Below, piece after piece: positions 43,244-51,785 of a stretch of DNA of 64,000 nucleotides. Origin of the DNA: Lachnospiraceae bacterium (GTDB taxonomy: Bacteria; Bacillota; Clostridia; Lachnospirales; Lachnospiraceae); assembly GCA_017940415.1 (NCBI GenBank), contig JAGAYR010000016.1, positions 62,001 through 126,000 on the forward strand, given 5' to 3'. Position numbers and translations under genes: made by a program. Position 1 is the first letter of the stretch. Every line of letters begins with the position of its first letter. The notes beneath the pieces were generated by a model, which did no database searches, was not told where the DNA came from, and saw only the letters and a list, made by a program, of their open reading frames with translations.

Positions 43244-44485
43244 ATGGGTAAAAGTGGCTTAAAATATGGAAAAAACGCCCGTTATACAGTAAAATATCCG
43301 TGTATGGGCAAAAATTCCGAAAGCAACAATAAAATACCCCGGAAAAGCAGCAAAAACGTCATCGAACGTATCAAAGAATCCCGCAAATTAACCACATTTC
43401 TGATCATTCTTACGGTTCTTATCGTATGCTACGCCTGCTACATCTTTTCCGATGCCAGAGAAAACGGACTCTCATTCTGGGATGTCTTCATATATAATAT
43501 GCTGGCCCTTGCAGGTAATGACTATGAGTTCACCGAAACTCCCGCCGGAAGACTTCTGGGACTTATAGTTCTCTCACTTGGAGTCCTGGCTCTCTCCACC
43601 ATAACAGGTTTCATATCATCATCACTTGTCGCCCATAATCTGAACGCCGGAAGAGGTCTTAAGAAAATGCAGAATATGAAAGAGCACATCATCATATGCG
43701 GATGGAAAAATGACATAAAGAGTCTCATCATGGGCATCCTCAGAAAAAACAAGAATCTGGACGCCTCGGACATCATACTTATAACAGGTGCGGATGACGT
43801 TAAGACACAGTCCCTGAAAGATGATCCGGATCTCAAAGATCTAAACATCCTGAAAGGTGATTTCACCGAAGAACAATCTCTCAAAAATGCCAATATTTCC
43901 TTCGCATCCAAAGTCCTCATCATCGGAGAAAACAGTGATAACCTCGATGACGAGCTTATAGATTCCAGAGTTTTCGTAACCGCTATCCTCGCAAGAAATC
44001 TCAATTCCAAATGTCACATATGTGCCCAGATACGTACCGAAAGATACCGCAATTATCTGAATGCACAGAATATCGCAGAGATCATCTATACCGAAGAATA
44101 CACCAGATACATCCTCACCACTTCCACCAACTACAGCGGCATGAGCAAAGTCATGAGTTCCTTCCTCGACAACGGCGACGGAACAAGCGTGCAGATCGAG
44201 CCCATACCGGAATCCAGAGTAGGTCATAAATACAGCGAACTGTTCGATTATTACAAGAAAGAAAAGAATATCCTGCTCCTGGGAATACTGGAGAACATGG
44301 GCGTCGAAAAAGAGATCAAGCATAACATCTTATCCGAAGCTCAAAAATCCACCAATTACGGTGAGATCATCCAGAAACTCAGAACCGTCAAATCCATGGA
44401 GACAAACGAACCCCGTTTAAATCCCGGTGACGATTACATTATCCCCTCGAACTCAGGTGCGATCATACTCGGAGAAGAAAAATGA
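43244..44485 (+). CDS. Two-helix ion channel-like protein with RCK-type domain and atypical filter
   Basis: This 413-residue protein (393 if it starts at the later ATG, 43304) has a basic N-terminus, helix 1 (KLTTFLIILTVLIVCYACY), a pore loop, helix 2 (RLLGLIVLSLGVLALSTITG) and a cytoplasmic RCK/TrkA_N-like part beginning EHIIICGW. The layout is that of a MthK-like channel, but the TVGYGD filter is replaced by LALAGND, and the Rossmann loop lacks GxGxxG. Selectivity is therefore probably not the usual potassium one. Neither start has a good ribosome binding site. It overlaps the cyclic-nucleotide-binding gene by four bases. Confidence 0.78.
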   Translation: MGKSGLKYGKNARYTVKYPCMGKNSESNNKIPRKSSKNVIERIKESRKLTTFLIILTVLIVCYACYIFSDARENGLSFWDVFIYNMLALAGNDYEFTETPAGRLLGLIVLSLGVLALSTITGFISSSLVAHNLNAGRGLKKMQNMKEHIIICGWKNDIKSLIMGILRKNKNLDASDIILITGADDVKTQSLKDDPDLKDLNILKGDFTEEQSLKNANISFASKVLIIGENSDNLDDELIDSRVFVTAILARNLNSKCHICAQIRTERYRNYLNAQNIAEIIYTEEYTRYILTTSTNYSGMSKVMSSFLDNGDGTSVQIEPIPESRVGHKYSELFDYYKKEKNILLLGILENMGVEKEIKHNILSEAQKSTNYGEIIQKLRTVKSMETNEPRLNPGDDYIIPSNSGAIILGEEK

Positions 44486-44967
44486 CTAATTATAAGGAAA
44501 AACTGAAATCATTTCCACTGTTCGGCAATATCTCTGACAAAGATCTAGATGATTTTGCAACCCTTCTGTCCGAAGTCAAAGCTCCCGCGGGAACGGATAT
44601 CCTAACGGAGGGTGAGACCGGTTCGGACATGTATTTCCTGATGGAAGGCAAAGTCGACATCATTAAAACCACCGTATTCGGCGAGAGGTTCATCTGTGCA
44701 AGTCTCGGAAGTGAGACCGGATGCGTATTCGGTGAAATGGCACTTCTCGACAGCGATGAAAGATCCGCAACGGTCAGAGCAAGAGAAGCCTGTGTCACGC
44801 TCAAGATAACGAGAAATGATTTTGACAAATTTGCGGAAACCCACCCTTCAGCAGGAGTATCACTCCTCAAATTTATCGGGATCAATCTTGTCCGCAACAT
44901 TAGGAGGGAAAACGAGAATTTAAACCTTGTCTATCAGGCACTGATAGAAGAAATAGAATCAAACTAA
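44482..44967 (+). CDS. Stand-alone cyclic nucleotide-binding domain protein
   Basis: This is a 161-residue cNMP-binding (CAP_ED) domain: a beta-roll with GTDILTEGETGSDMYFLMEGKVDI. The phosphate-binding cassette is FGEMALLDSDERSATV (residues 83-98), including the Glu and Arg needed for cyclic nucleotide contact. No DNA-binding domain follows, unlike CRP; there is only a short C-terminal helix. It is coupled by ATGA to the channel gene, so it may act as a detached regulatory subunit of the channel. The nucleotide is not known. Confidence 0.85.
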   Translation: MTNYKEKLKSFPLFGNISDKDLDDFATLLSEVKAPAGTDILTEGETGSDMYFLMEGKVDIIKTTVFGERFICASLGSETGCVFGEMALLDSDERSATVRAREACVTLKITRNDFDKFAETHPSAGVSLLKFIGINLVRNIRRENENLNLVYQALIEEIESN

Positions 44968-45008
44968 GATCTGCTTAATACATAAATAATTTCGGGGGTA
45001 TTTTTTTA

Positions 45009-47489
45009 ATGTACAGAGTTGATGAACTTCTTTTGATCGAACTTCTTACCTATATGCCGGGCACCGATCCGCTCATTTCCATTCTGGATGCGGAAGGCAT
45101 GACTGTAGGCGATTATCTCAGACAGATTGACCTGAATGCTCTTGATGACGAATTCACTTATTCTACCCAGATGAACGGATTCGATTTCAGAAACATCATT
45201 ATGGCCATTCTGAAAAATCCTTCGGTTTCCGAATCACGAATTCTCGAATCACACCTCGATAAAGCATACGGCGCAGGCGGTGGAATCTCCATTGTCGTCG
45301 TAAACGAAAAAGAAGAAGCGGATGAAAGCGGAAAGCACGAAGCCGTCGTAGCTTTCAGAGGAACCGCGGACAGAGAATGGACGGATGACTTTGAGGGAGC
45401 CGGACAGGTTGATTCACTTCAGCAGATAAATGCCCTCGAATGGTACAAACAGGCTTACGGCAAAAACAATCTCGATAAATATTTTGTGACTGTCATCGGA
45501 CATTCAAAGGGCGGAAACAAAGCAAAATATATCACCATCCTTAATGACACACCTGACAGATGTGTCTCTTTTGACGGACAGGGATTCTCCGATAAATTCA
45601 TCGATCATTATAAAAAGAAGATCATTGCCCGCCAGAGCCTTATCTCCAATCACAATATCGATTACGATTATGTCAACATTCTCATGAACGATATCGGCGA
45701 GAAGACTTATTACATCGGATACGATTACGGTAAGTTCGGCTTCTCCGAATCCCATGCTCCCAACACATTCTTCGATTTTGCGGAAAACGGAGAATACACC
45801 ATGCGCGTCAACCCGAACGGTCAGCGCCCCGAGATGCAGATCGTCGACCAGTTCATCAACAGCATGATCCGTTCCGCAGTCAGTGAAAAAGAAAGCGAAG
45901 AAACCAACAGGCTTGTTGGAATGATAGTCGAAAAAGGCTTTGCGCTTTCCAACGGCGCAAGCCTGTGTGATTTCATTGCTTTTCTGTGCGATATGATCGG
46001 CGATCCCAAGTACTCCGACAATGTTGCTTATCTGCTGGCATATTGCATCTTATACTCCCGCAAGAACCCGAATCTTCTCGAGTCTTTCAGAAGTATCATG
46101 ACCGCATTTAATGCTCTGGATATCCTGAAAGTCATCGATATGGTTGAAGATCTTATCAGTTCCAGAAAACTCAATGCACTCCTGGGACTCACGGACTTCC
46201 TGGTTGTTCATGTAAACAGACCCATCACAAAGAGCATCAGAAATTTCGTTAAGAAAAAATACGATGTTGACCTTAAACCCGAACAGATAGGCCGCATCCT
46301 TCAGATAGCTACCCTCACCCGTCAGATGGTTAATTCTCTTGAGATCAACATGGACGGTTCGGACATTACCATTGAAGATGCCTTCCTTACAGAAGACGAA
46401 CTCAAAGAATTTGTTCTCCCGGGCAATCTCAATATCGTTGTCCTTGCAGGCGGTCTTTCCAACGAAAGAAATCTCTCTCTCAAAACGGGAGTTACCGTGG
46501 CGGATATACTCAGAAACCGCGGAAACAATGTTATACTGCTCGATTCGTTCATGGGTTATTCGGAAAACGAAGAACTTCTCCCGGATGACGTATTTGATAA
46601 TGCTGAGAAATACACTCTCAATCCCGGCGATATCCCCAATGAGATCCCCGATCTGTGGGCAACCAGAAAAAGAAGAAAAGACCAGTCCAATGCATATTTC
46701 GGCCCCAACGTACTTCAGATATGCAGGCAGTCAGATCTCATTTTCATAGCTCTTCACGGTGCAGAGGGCGAAAACGGAAAAGTTCAGGCCGCATTTGATC
46801 TCCTGGGTCTCGACTATACCGGATGCGATTATTTCTCATCCGCGATCTCCTCCAACAAAGGAGCGGCTAAACAACTTATGCGCACAATGGGTGTTCCCGT
46901 ACCCGACGGCTATACCATCAAGAAAGGTTCATCCATCCCCAATCCCACGCAGCACGGACTTGAATTTCCTGTCATCGTCAAGCCCAACAACGGCGGAATC
47001 GGCGTAGGAATATCAATCGCAAGCGACATAACCGCATATGAAAAAGCAGTTAAAAATGCATTCAGATGGGATACCGAAGTTCTCATAGAGGAATATTTCA
47101 TGGGAAGAGAATTTGCCGTATGTACCGTGGAAGGAAAAGCCCTTCCCGTTCTTGAAAAGCTTCCCCTTGAAACAGCGGACAAAGAAAAAGGCCTCACCAT
47201 GAGCGGTGAGACTGCCAATAAATGTCCTGCCGAAATCCCCGACGAACTTGCCAAGGCACTTCAGAAAGCTGCGGAAGATGCAGCATTTGCATTGGGTGTA
47301 AATGCATACGCCAAGATGGATTTCATTGTTGCAGCCGATATGAAGAGCTTTGTCTGTCTGGAATGTGATTCACTTCCCCAGCTTTATCCCGATTCACATC
47401 TCGTAATATCGGCAAAGGCCGCCGGAAGAAGCTTCGGCGACCTCTGTGATAAGATTATGGAGATGAGTCTTGTTAAGAAATTCGGATGA
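45009..47489 (+). CDS. Lipase-like (DUF2974/Mbeg1-type) domain fused to a D-Ala-D-Ala ligase-like ATP-grasp domain
   Basis: This 826-residue protein has two halves. Residues 1 to about 300 are an alpha/beta hydrolase of the Mbeg1-like/DUF2974 type, with VVAFRGTAD and nucleophile motif GHSKGGNKA (Ser166). A helical region follows. Residues from about 475 to 826 are an ATP-grasp ligase similar to Ddl: VVLAGGLSNERNLSLKTG, HGAEGENGKVQ, FPVIVKPNNGGIGVGIS and EEYFMGREFAV. The usual metal-binding ExN near the C-terminus reads ECD (ECDSLPQL), and the ER replaces the usual EH. The product is therefore probably not D-Ala-D-Ala. It lies 41 bases after the cNMP gene, on the same strand. Confidence 0.8.
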   Translation: MYRVDELLLIELLTYMPGTDPLISILDAEGMTVGDYLRQIDLNALDDEFTYSTQMNGFDFRNIIMAILKNPSVSESRILESHLDKAYGAGGGISIVVVNEKEEADESGKHEAVVAFRGTADREWTDDFEGAGQVDSLQQINALEWYKQAYGKNNLDKYFVTVIGHSKGGNKAKYITILNDTPDRCVSFDGQGFSDKFIDHYKKKIIARQSLISNHNIDYDYVNILMNDIGEKTYYIGYDYGKFGFSESHAPNTFFDFAENGEYTMRVNPNGQRPEMQIVDQFINSMIRSAVSEKESEETNRLVGMIVEKGFALSNGASLCDFIAFLCDMIGDPKYSDNVAYLLAYCILYSRKNPNLLESFRSIMTAFNALDILKVIDMVEDLISSRKLNALLGLTDFLVVHVNRPITKSIRNFVKKKYDVDLKPEQIGRILQIATLTRQMVNSLEINMDGSDITIEDAFLTEDELKEFVLPGNLNIVVLAGGLSNERNLSLKTGVTVADILRNRGNNVILLDSFMGYSENEELLPDDVFDNAEKYTLNPGDIPNEIPDLWATRKRRKDQSNAYFGPNVLQICRQSDLIFIALHGAEGENGKVQAAFDLLGLDYTGCDYFSSAISSNKGAAKQLMRTMGVPVPDGYTIKKGSSIPNPTQHGLEFPVIVKPNNGGIGVGISIASDITAYEKAVKNAFRWDTEVLIEEYFMGREFAVCTVEGKALPVLEKLPLETADKEKGLTMSGETANKCPAEIPDELAKALQKAAEDAAFALGVNAYAKMDFIVAADMKSFVCLECDSLPQLYPDSHLVISAKAAGRSFGDLCDKIMEMSLVKKFG

Positions 47490-47495
47490 TCTTTT

Positions 47496-48422
47496 TCATC
47501 CTTTAAAATCTATATGACTTCCTACCATGCGCTCCGCATCCGTCATTACATGACCTGCGGCGCTGTCGTAGGAATAAGTCTGAACACTGCGGACTAAATC
47601 ACTGAGAGTATGTGACGAAATGGTTACATACTCTTTTTCTTCGGGAATAATATCTTCTTCGGAAGCCGCATCCGCAAGCTCTTCGCTGATACGCTCCTGA
47701 GCTTCCTTCTTCTCGGCTCTTCTTTCTTCCCTGTTTTTCTCTATGCGTTCTTTTTCAGCTTCCTTACGTGCCTTCTTTTCTTCAGCCTTCTTATGCGCCC
47801 TCTTTTCCTCAGCTTTACGCTCTATGCGCTCCTTCTGAAGATCCTGGGATTTTTCAACCGTAGCAAAGAATTTCTCTGTACCGTCCGATGACACGCTCAT
47901 GCCGAAGTTCTTAACCGCTGCACCGCTGCTTGCCAGGGAACTCTTGGCTTCAAGAAGCTTAGCCTGCGACATGGCGATTATGCCTTCGTATTTATTGCGA
48001 TAATCCTCGTCGGTGGCCATGCGCTCCAGCTTTTCTTCATCAATAAGCACAACCTGCTTGTTTGCATTACCGTACGCAGCTGCATTAGCCTGCACTTGTG
48101 CCTTCATATCCTTGCTGACAACTATGAACTCCATATTTCCGAATTTGGCCTTCAATTTGGAGTAATAATCCGCAGCTGTATCCGACAGTTTCACATCTCC
48201 GATGGTAAAACCGTAATCGGTCTTTCTGGGAATGAGGCTGCTTGTTTCACTCAAAGGATTCCAGGGCTTTAATGAAACCTTGGATGATTCACCGTCTTTG
48301 ACGGTTCCTGATTGTGAAGTTTTGTTACTTTCCGAGGTTTTGGCCGAATCGATACGTTTCTGCTCTGTTTTCCAGACTTCGGCACTTTGCTGATATGCAG
48401 AGATCTCGTGAATACCCGCCAT
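47496..48422 (-). CDS. DUF6033-like protein with Lys/Glu-rich coiled coil
   Basis: This is a 308-residue soluble protein starting MAGIHEISAYQQSAEVW. Parts are a low-complexity Ser/Thr/Lys linker (about 25-60), a globular region (about 70-190) with LSDTAADYYSKLKAKFGNMEFIVV, and a highly charged coiled coil rich in KAEEKR (about 195-250). It resembles the DUF6033 family of Lachnospiraceae as I recall it. Function is unknown. A sigma-28-like promoter lies upstream, suggesting co-expression with flagellar or motility genes. AAGGAGGT precedes the ATG. Confidence 0.65.
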   Translation of the reverse strand: MAGIHEISAYQQSAEVWKTEQKRIDSAKTSESNKTSQSGTVKDGESSKVSLKPWNPLSETSSLIPRKTDYGFTIGDVKLSDTAADYYSKLKAKFGNMEFIVVSKDMKAQVQANAAAYGNANKQVVLIDEEKLERMATDEDYRNKYEGIIAMSQAKLLEAKSSLASSGAAVKNFGMSVSSDGTEKFFATVEKSQDLQKERIERKAEEKRAHKKAEEKKARKEAEKERIEKNREERRAEKKEAQERISEELADAASEEDIIPEEKEYVTISSHTLSDLVRSVQTYSYDSAAGHVMTDAERMVGSHIDFKG

Positions 48423-48531
48423 ACTCTTCTACCTCCTTGTAGTTTTGACCGGGTTAAGCGCCCCTGACAAAATTCCGTTTCATCAGCCTCCGGCAGGCCG
48501 TATAAGGGCACTTTCAGTTATCTTACCTAGT

Positions 48532-48558
48532 ATATCGGCAGGGCCTTTCAAAATCTTA
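48532..48558 (-). promoter_or_regulatory. Sigma-28 (FliA/SigD) type promoter of the DUF6033-like gene
   Basis: On the minus strand TAAGATTT (48558-48551), 11 bases, and GCCGATAT (48539-48532). The -10 matches the B. subtilis SigD consensus exactly and the -35 matches TAAAGTTT at six of eight bases. It lies about 110 bases before the DUF6033-like gene. Confidence 0.7.
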
Positions 48559-48582
48559 ACCAAAAAATTTTAAATTAATGTG

Positions 48583-48611
48583 TTGACATACTTCATCTGT
48601 CGTAGTATATT
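48583..48611 (+). promoter_or_regulatory. Sigma-70-type promoter of the PadR operon
   Basis: TTGACA (48583-48588), 17 bases, TATATT (48606-48611). Transcription would start near 48618, about 125 bases upstream of padR, at the left edge of a long palindrome. Confidence 0.8.
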
Positions 48612-48619
48612 TACCCCAT

Positions 48620-48650
48620 CAGACATAGTACGACTGTCGTAGTACGTCTG
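48620..48650. promoter_or_regulatory. 31-bp palindrome, candidate PadR operator
   Basis: CAGAC...GTCTG with the perfect core TACGAC-T-GTCGTA, only two mismatched pairs in 15, lies just after the predicted start site. A partial copy of the right half (CTGTCGTAGTA) also overlaps the -10 box at 48597, 37 bases away. PadR proteins commonly repress their own operon from such sites. Confidence 0.65.
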
Positions 48651-48743
48651 ACGTGGTACTAAAACGAACCTGACGAGGTGAGTGAGCGGTCCGGCCGGTC
48701 GCAGTACCATGTAAAACATCAACCTATTAACAGGAGGAAGAAA

Positions 48744-49082
48744 ATGGTAGAGATCAGCAGTGATGTGATCCGCGGTTACAACGATACAATGATTCTCTGC
48801 ATTCTCATGAAGGGTCCTTCCTACGGCTACGAAATTTCCAAACAGATCAAAACGATCTCAGAAGAAAAATACGTCATCAAGGAAACAACCCTCTACTCGG
48901 CCTTCACGAGAATGGAAAAAAATGAATTCATCGAGTCATTTGTGGCAGACCCGGGGCCCGACGGAAACGGTAAAAAGAGAACATATTACCGGATTACCGA
49001 AAAGGGTAAAGAGTACTACAGGGAAAAATGTGAAGAATGGGCCCTGACAAAAGACGTGATCGAGAAGTTCATCGAACATTAA
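48744..49082 (+). CDS. PadR-family transcriptional regulator
   Basis: This is a 112-residue winged-helix protein: MILCILMKGPSYGYEISKQI, then ETTLYSAFTRMEKNEFIESF and RTYYRITEKGKEYY, the PadR signature. I chose the ATG at 48744, preceded by CAGGAGGAAGAAA; the longer reading would start in the operator leader. It is the first gene of a module with an HAAS-type membrane protein and a DUF4097 protein, a common set for cell envelope stress responses in Firmicutes. It is probably autoregulated. Confidence 0.9.
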   Translation: MVEISSDVIRGYNDTMILCILMKGPSYGYEISKQIKTISEEKYVIKETTLYSAFTRMEKNEFIESFVADPGPDGNGKKRTYYRITEKGKEYYREKCEEWALTKDVIEKFIEH

Positions 49083-49092
49083 GGAGAGAAAA

Positions 49093-50073
49093 ATGGAAAC
49101 TATAAAAAATTATCTGGAATCGATGTTTGCTTCCATGCCCAACACTCCGGAAGTGCGCAAGGCAAAGGCAGAACTCCTTCAGATGATGGAAGATAAATAC
49201 AACGAACTCATCTCCGAAGGAACAAGCGAAAATGCCGCCGTCGGAACCGTTATCTCCGAATTCGGTAATCTCGACGAACTTGCAGAGAGCTTAAGTCTCA
49301 CCAAAGAAGTCGAAGTCGCAAGAGGAATGGAGAGCGAGATGCCCCGAAGATTCATCTCCCTAGACGAGGCTAAATCATATCTCTCGAACAGAAACAAGAA
49401 AGCTCTCTTCAAAGCTCTCGGCATACTGCTTTGCATCATATCGGTATCATTTGTGATAATCATGGCTCCCCACGGAATGAAAGTATTAAGCGGCGTAGGG
49501 ATGATGATAATCAGCATCGCACTCGGAATCGGTTTTCTGGTATATTCCGGATTTGCGGATCACGAATGGAAGTTCATCGGCCATGAAGCCTGCAGCATCG
49601 ACATGAATACCGCAACTTATGTCAAAGAAAAAAGACGCAGCTTTGAACCCATAAGAGCACTGTGTGTATCACTGGGAGTAGTTCTGCTGGTAGTCTGCTG
49701 GACCCCCAATATCCTGATTCCTTTCAGATATATGCCCCTCGGCGCGGGAATCATGTTTCTTGTCATCGGAATCGGTGTTTTCCTCATTGTCTATCCCAAT
49801 TCAATAGCAAGAGGATTTGACAGACTGCTTAACGTTAACGAAAAGAGTACCATCAGCGGACAGTACGCAAACGGTGGTTCCTACACACGACCTGTTAAGT
49901 ATAAGAGCAAGACCGCACAGACAATCTGTGAAGTATATTGGCCTACCGTCACCTGCATCTATCTCATAATCAGCTTCCTGACTTTCAGCTGGGGCACAAC
50001 CTGGATTATCTGGGTTATAGCAGGTGTTTTCCACAGAGTTGTTATGATCAATTGTACAGAAGACGAAAACTAG
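49093..50073 (+). CDS. HAAS-domain (permease prefix) membrane protein
   Basis: This 326-residue protein has an N-terminal helical domain (about 1-70) of the HAAS/permease-prefix kind: NYLESMFASMPNTPEVRKAKAELLQMMEDKY with FGNLDELAESL. Six membrane helices in three pairs follow (about 100-150, 195-250, 280-320). Such proteins usually follow PadR and precede DUF4097 proteins and may pass a signal to PadR. It starts ten bases after padR. Confidence 0.8.
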   Translation: METIKNYLESMFASMPNTPEVRKAKAELLQMMEDKYNELISEGTSENAAVGTVISEFGNLDELAESLSLTKEVEVARGMESEMPRRFISLDEAKSYLSNRNKKALFKALGILLCIISVSFVIIMAPHGMKVLSGVGMMIISIALGIGFLVYSGFADHEWKFIGHEACSIDMNTATYVKEKRRSFEPIRALCVSLGVVLLVVCWTPNILIPFRYMPLGAGIMFLVIGIGVFLIVYPNSIARGFDRLLNVNEKSTISGQYANGGSYTRPVKYKSKTAQTICEVYWPTVTCIYLIISFLTFSWGTTWIIWVIAGVFHRVVMINCTEDEN

Positions 50074-50083
50074 GAGAAAAAAA

Positions 50084-50851
50084 ATGACCAAGATATATAT
50101 AACAATAATTTCAGTCATAACAGTCATCGCAGTTCTGTTCGGCTGCTTCATCCACATATTTAACAGAGGAAATTATTCCTGGAGTTTTTCAAGAAACAAT
50201 GTCTTCAGTAATGCAACGAGCAATTCGGTAGAGCTCTCCGGTGATGTGGATTCCATAGAAGTTGATGTTGACTTCGGAGGGATCACCATAGCTTACGGAG
50301 ATGATGTACATGTAGAATACACTCTTCCCGAAAACTATATTCCCGAGATCGAGCTTAAAAACGGAACCCTTTCCGTAAAACATAAGAATTCCGTAAGAAT
50401 CGGAGGAGACGGATGGGGTGATTATTCAATCCTGATCGTCATCCCCGCAGAAACCGAGTTGGATAAGCTGGACGTTAATCTTGACGCCGGAAATATCGAA
50501 ATCGCAGACATCCCCTGCAAGGATTTCACGGTAAAATGCGATGCCGGAAACATCGAGCTGGACAAGATCGAATCCGAGACCATGAGTGTTAATGTAGATG
50601 CCGGAAATATTGAACTGGCTGACTGCAGCGCTGATAAAGTGACCGTCAAAGCAGACGCCGGAAACATCGAGCTCGACAGATGCACCATAGATGAATTCTA
50701 TGCAGATGCGGATGCCGGCAACATAGATGCAGATAACTGCACCATAAACAGCGGTGAGGTTAAGACAGATATCGGAAACATCTCTCTTAACGGAGATATC
50801 GGAGATGTAAAAACCCATACATCCATCGGTCTCACCAATCTTGATGATTAA
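50084..50851 (+). CDS. DUF4097-type beta-helix protein with DAGNIE repeats
   Basis: This is a 255-residue protein with an N-terminal membrane anchor (about 5-25) and a beta-helical outer domain. The DAGNI motif recurs five times at intervals of about 19 to 20 residues, each on a turn of a right-handed beta-helix. It is typical of DUF4097 proteins. It completes the PadR/HAAS/DUF4097 module. The likely site of action is the outer face of the membrane; its ligand is unknown. Confidence 0.83.
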   Translation: MTKIYITIISVITVIAVLFGCFIHIFNRGNYSWSFSRNNVFSNATSNSVELSGDVDSIEVDVDFGGITIAYGDDVHVEYTLPENYIPEIELKNGTLSVKHKNSVRIGGDGWGDYSILIVIPAETELDKLDVNLDAGNIEIADIPCKDFTVKCDAGNIELDKIESETMSVNVDAGNIELADCSADKVTVKADAGNIELDRCTIDEFYADADAGNIDADNCTINSGEVKTDIGNISLNGDIGDVKTHTSIGLTNLDD

Positions 50852-50888
50852 ATAATATTAAACAGACATAAAGGATATTAGTTTTACA

Positions 50889-51713
50889 ATGGACAAAAGA
50901 AATAGCCTGCTCAAATGTATTGTAGGAATAGTAGCAGCGGAACTGCTCTCTGTAATATCATTTTCGTTAGCGGAACTCATTCCTCAGGGAAATTTGAGCG
51001 ATATGAATTACAATACTGTCACTTATTTTGCGATGACAGTGATCAACTTTATCGGAATGACACTTATCCTGGCATTCTGCAAAAGGCTCGATGTATTGAA
51101 GGATACCCCGAAAGGAAGCTTTATAAAAGGTATCAAAATAAGCATCGTATTACTCAGTTACAGTATTATCACATTTGCTATCAATATTATCTCTTGCATT
51201 CAGGCTCATTCGAACGCCGTTATGCAACCGAAATTTATAGCGATATACATTCTTGCTCTTTTTATAGGCGCAGGTATTGGAGAGGAACTCCTGTTTCGCG
51301 GTATATGTATGAGTCTGATACGCGGAACTGCCGGATATAAGTCACGTAAAGGTCTTATCGTAGCCATGACGGTATCCAGTTCGCTTTTCGGTCTGTTGCA
51401 CTTAGCAAACCTGCTTGTGACAGATGATGTCATAGGCACTGTCGGTCAGGTGATCTATGCGATCGGTATAGGATTCTATCTGGCTGCCATATATGCAAGA
51501 ACCGGAAATCTCTGGTTCAATATCGTACTTCATTTTATGGTTGATATAGCATCTCTCGTAAAAGAAATCTTTACATCATCCGAAGTTACGGTAAGCGAAA
51601 TCCTGGGCAACGGTCAGCTAAGTGTCATCCTGATATCAGTAGCCATCGGTATTATTTTCTTCCTCATGGGTTTGTTCATCATAAGAAAGAGCAAAATGCC
51701 GGAGCTGATATAA
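50889..51713 (+). CDS. CPBP-family intramembrane metalloprotease (CAAX/Abi)
   Basis: This 274-residue protein has about eight helices. The family motifs are GEELLFRG (Glu-Glu), FGLLHLANLL (His) and NIVLHFMVD (second His/Asp). CPBP proteases cleave within membranes or, in bacteria, serve in bacteriocin maturation or immunity. It follows the PadR module by 37 bases, on the same strand, and may be part of it. A long palindrome lies directly after its stop. Confidence 0.85.
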   Translation: MDKRNSLLKCIVGIVAAELLSVISFSLAELIPQGNLSDMNYNTVTYFAMTVINFIGMTLILAFCKRLDVLKDTPKGSFIKGIKISIVLLSYSIITFAINIISCIQAHSNAVMQPKFIAIYILALFIGAGIGEELLFRGICMSLIRGTAGYKSRKGLIVAMTVSSSLFGLLHLANLLVTDDVIGTVGQVIYAIGIGFYLAAIYARTGNLWFNIVLHFMVDIASLVKEIFTSSEVTVSEILGNGQLSVILISVAIGIIFFLMGLFIIRKSKMPELI

Positions 51714-51771
51714 AAAAAGCGGGGACGGTTCCCGGTGGGCAGTGAATCACCTCCCACCGGGAACCGTCCCC
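51712..51771. repeat. REP-like element C with terminator for the HD-GYP gene
   Basis: Two perfect 19-base arms (51721-51739 and 51753-51771) carry GGGGACGGTTCC. An inner GTGATTCAC-type palindrome fills the loop. On the minus strand the stem is followed by GCTTTTTTT, so it ends the HD-GYP transcript; it may also end the CPBP transcript. It shares its core with the elements at 6165 and 12721. Confidence 0.75.
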
Positions 51772-51785
51772 ATTACTTTATCTGC

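Noticed and set aside
50426-50818. DNA tandem repeat or CRISPR-like array
   Set aside because: The recurring GATGCCGGAAA-like units are the coding copies of the DAGNI protein repeat in the DUF4097 gene; spacing is protein-driven and there are no spacers.
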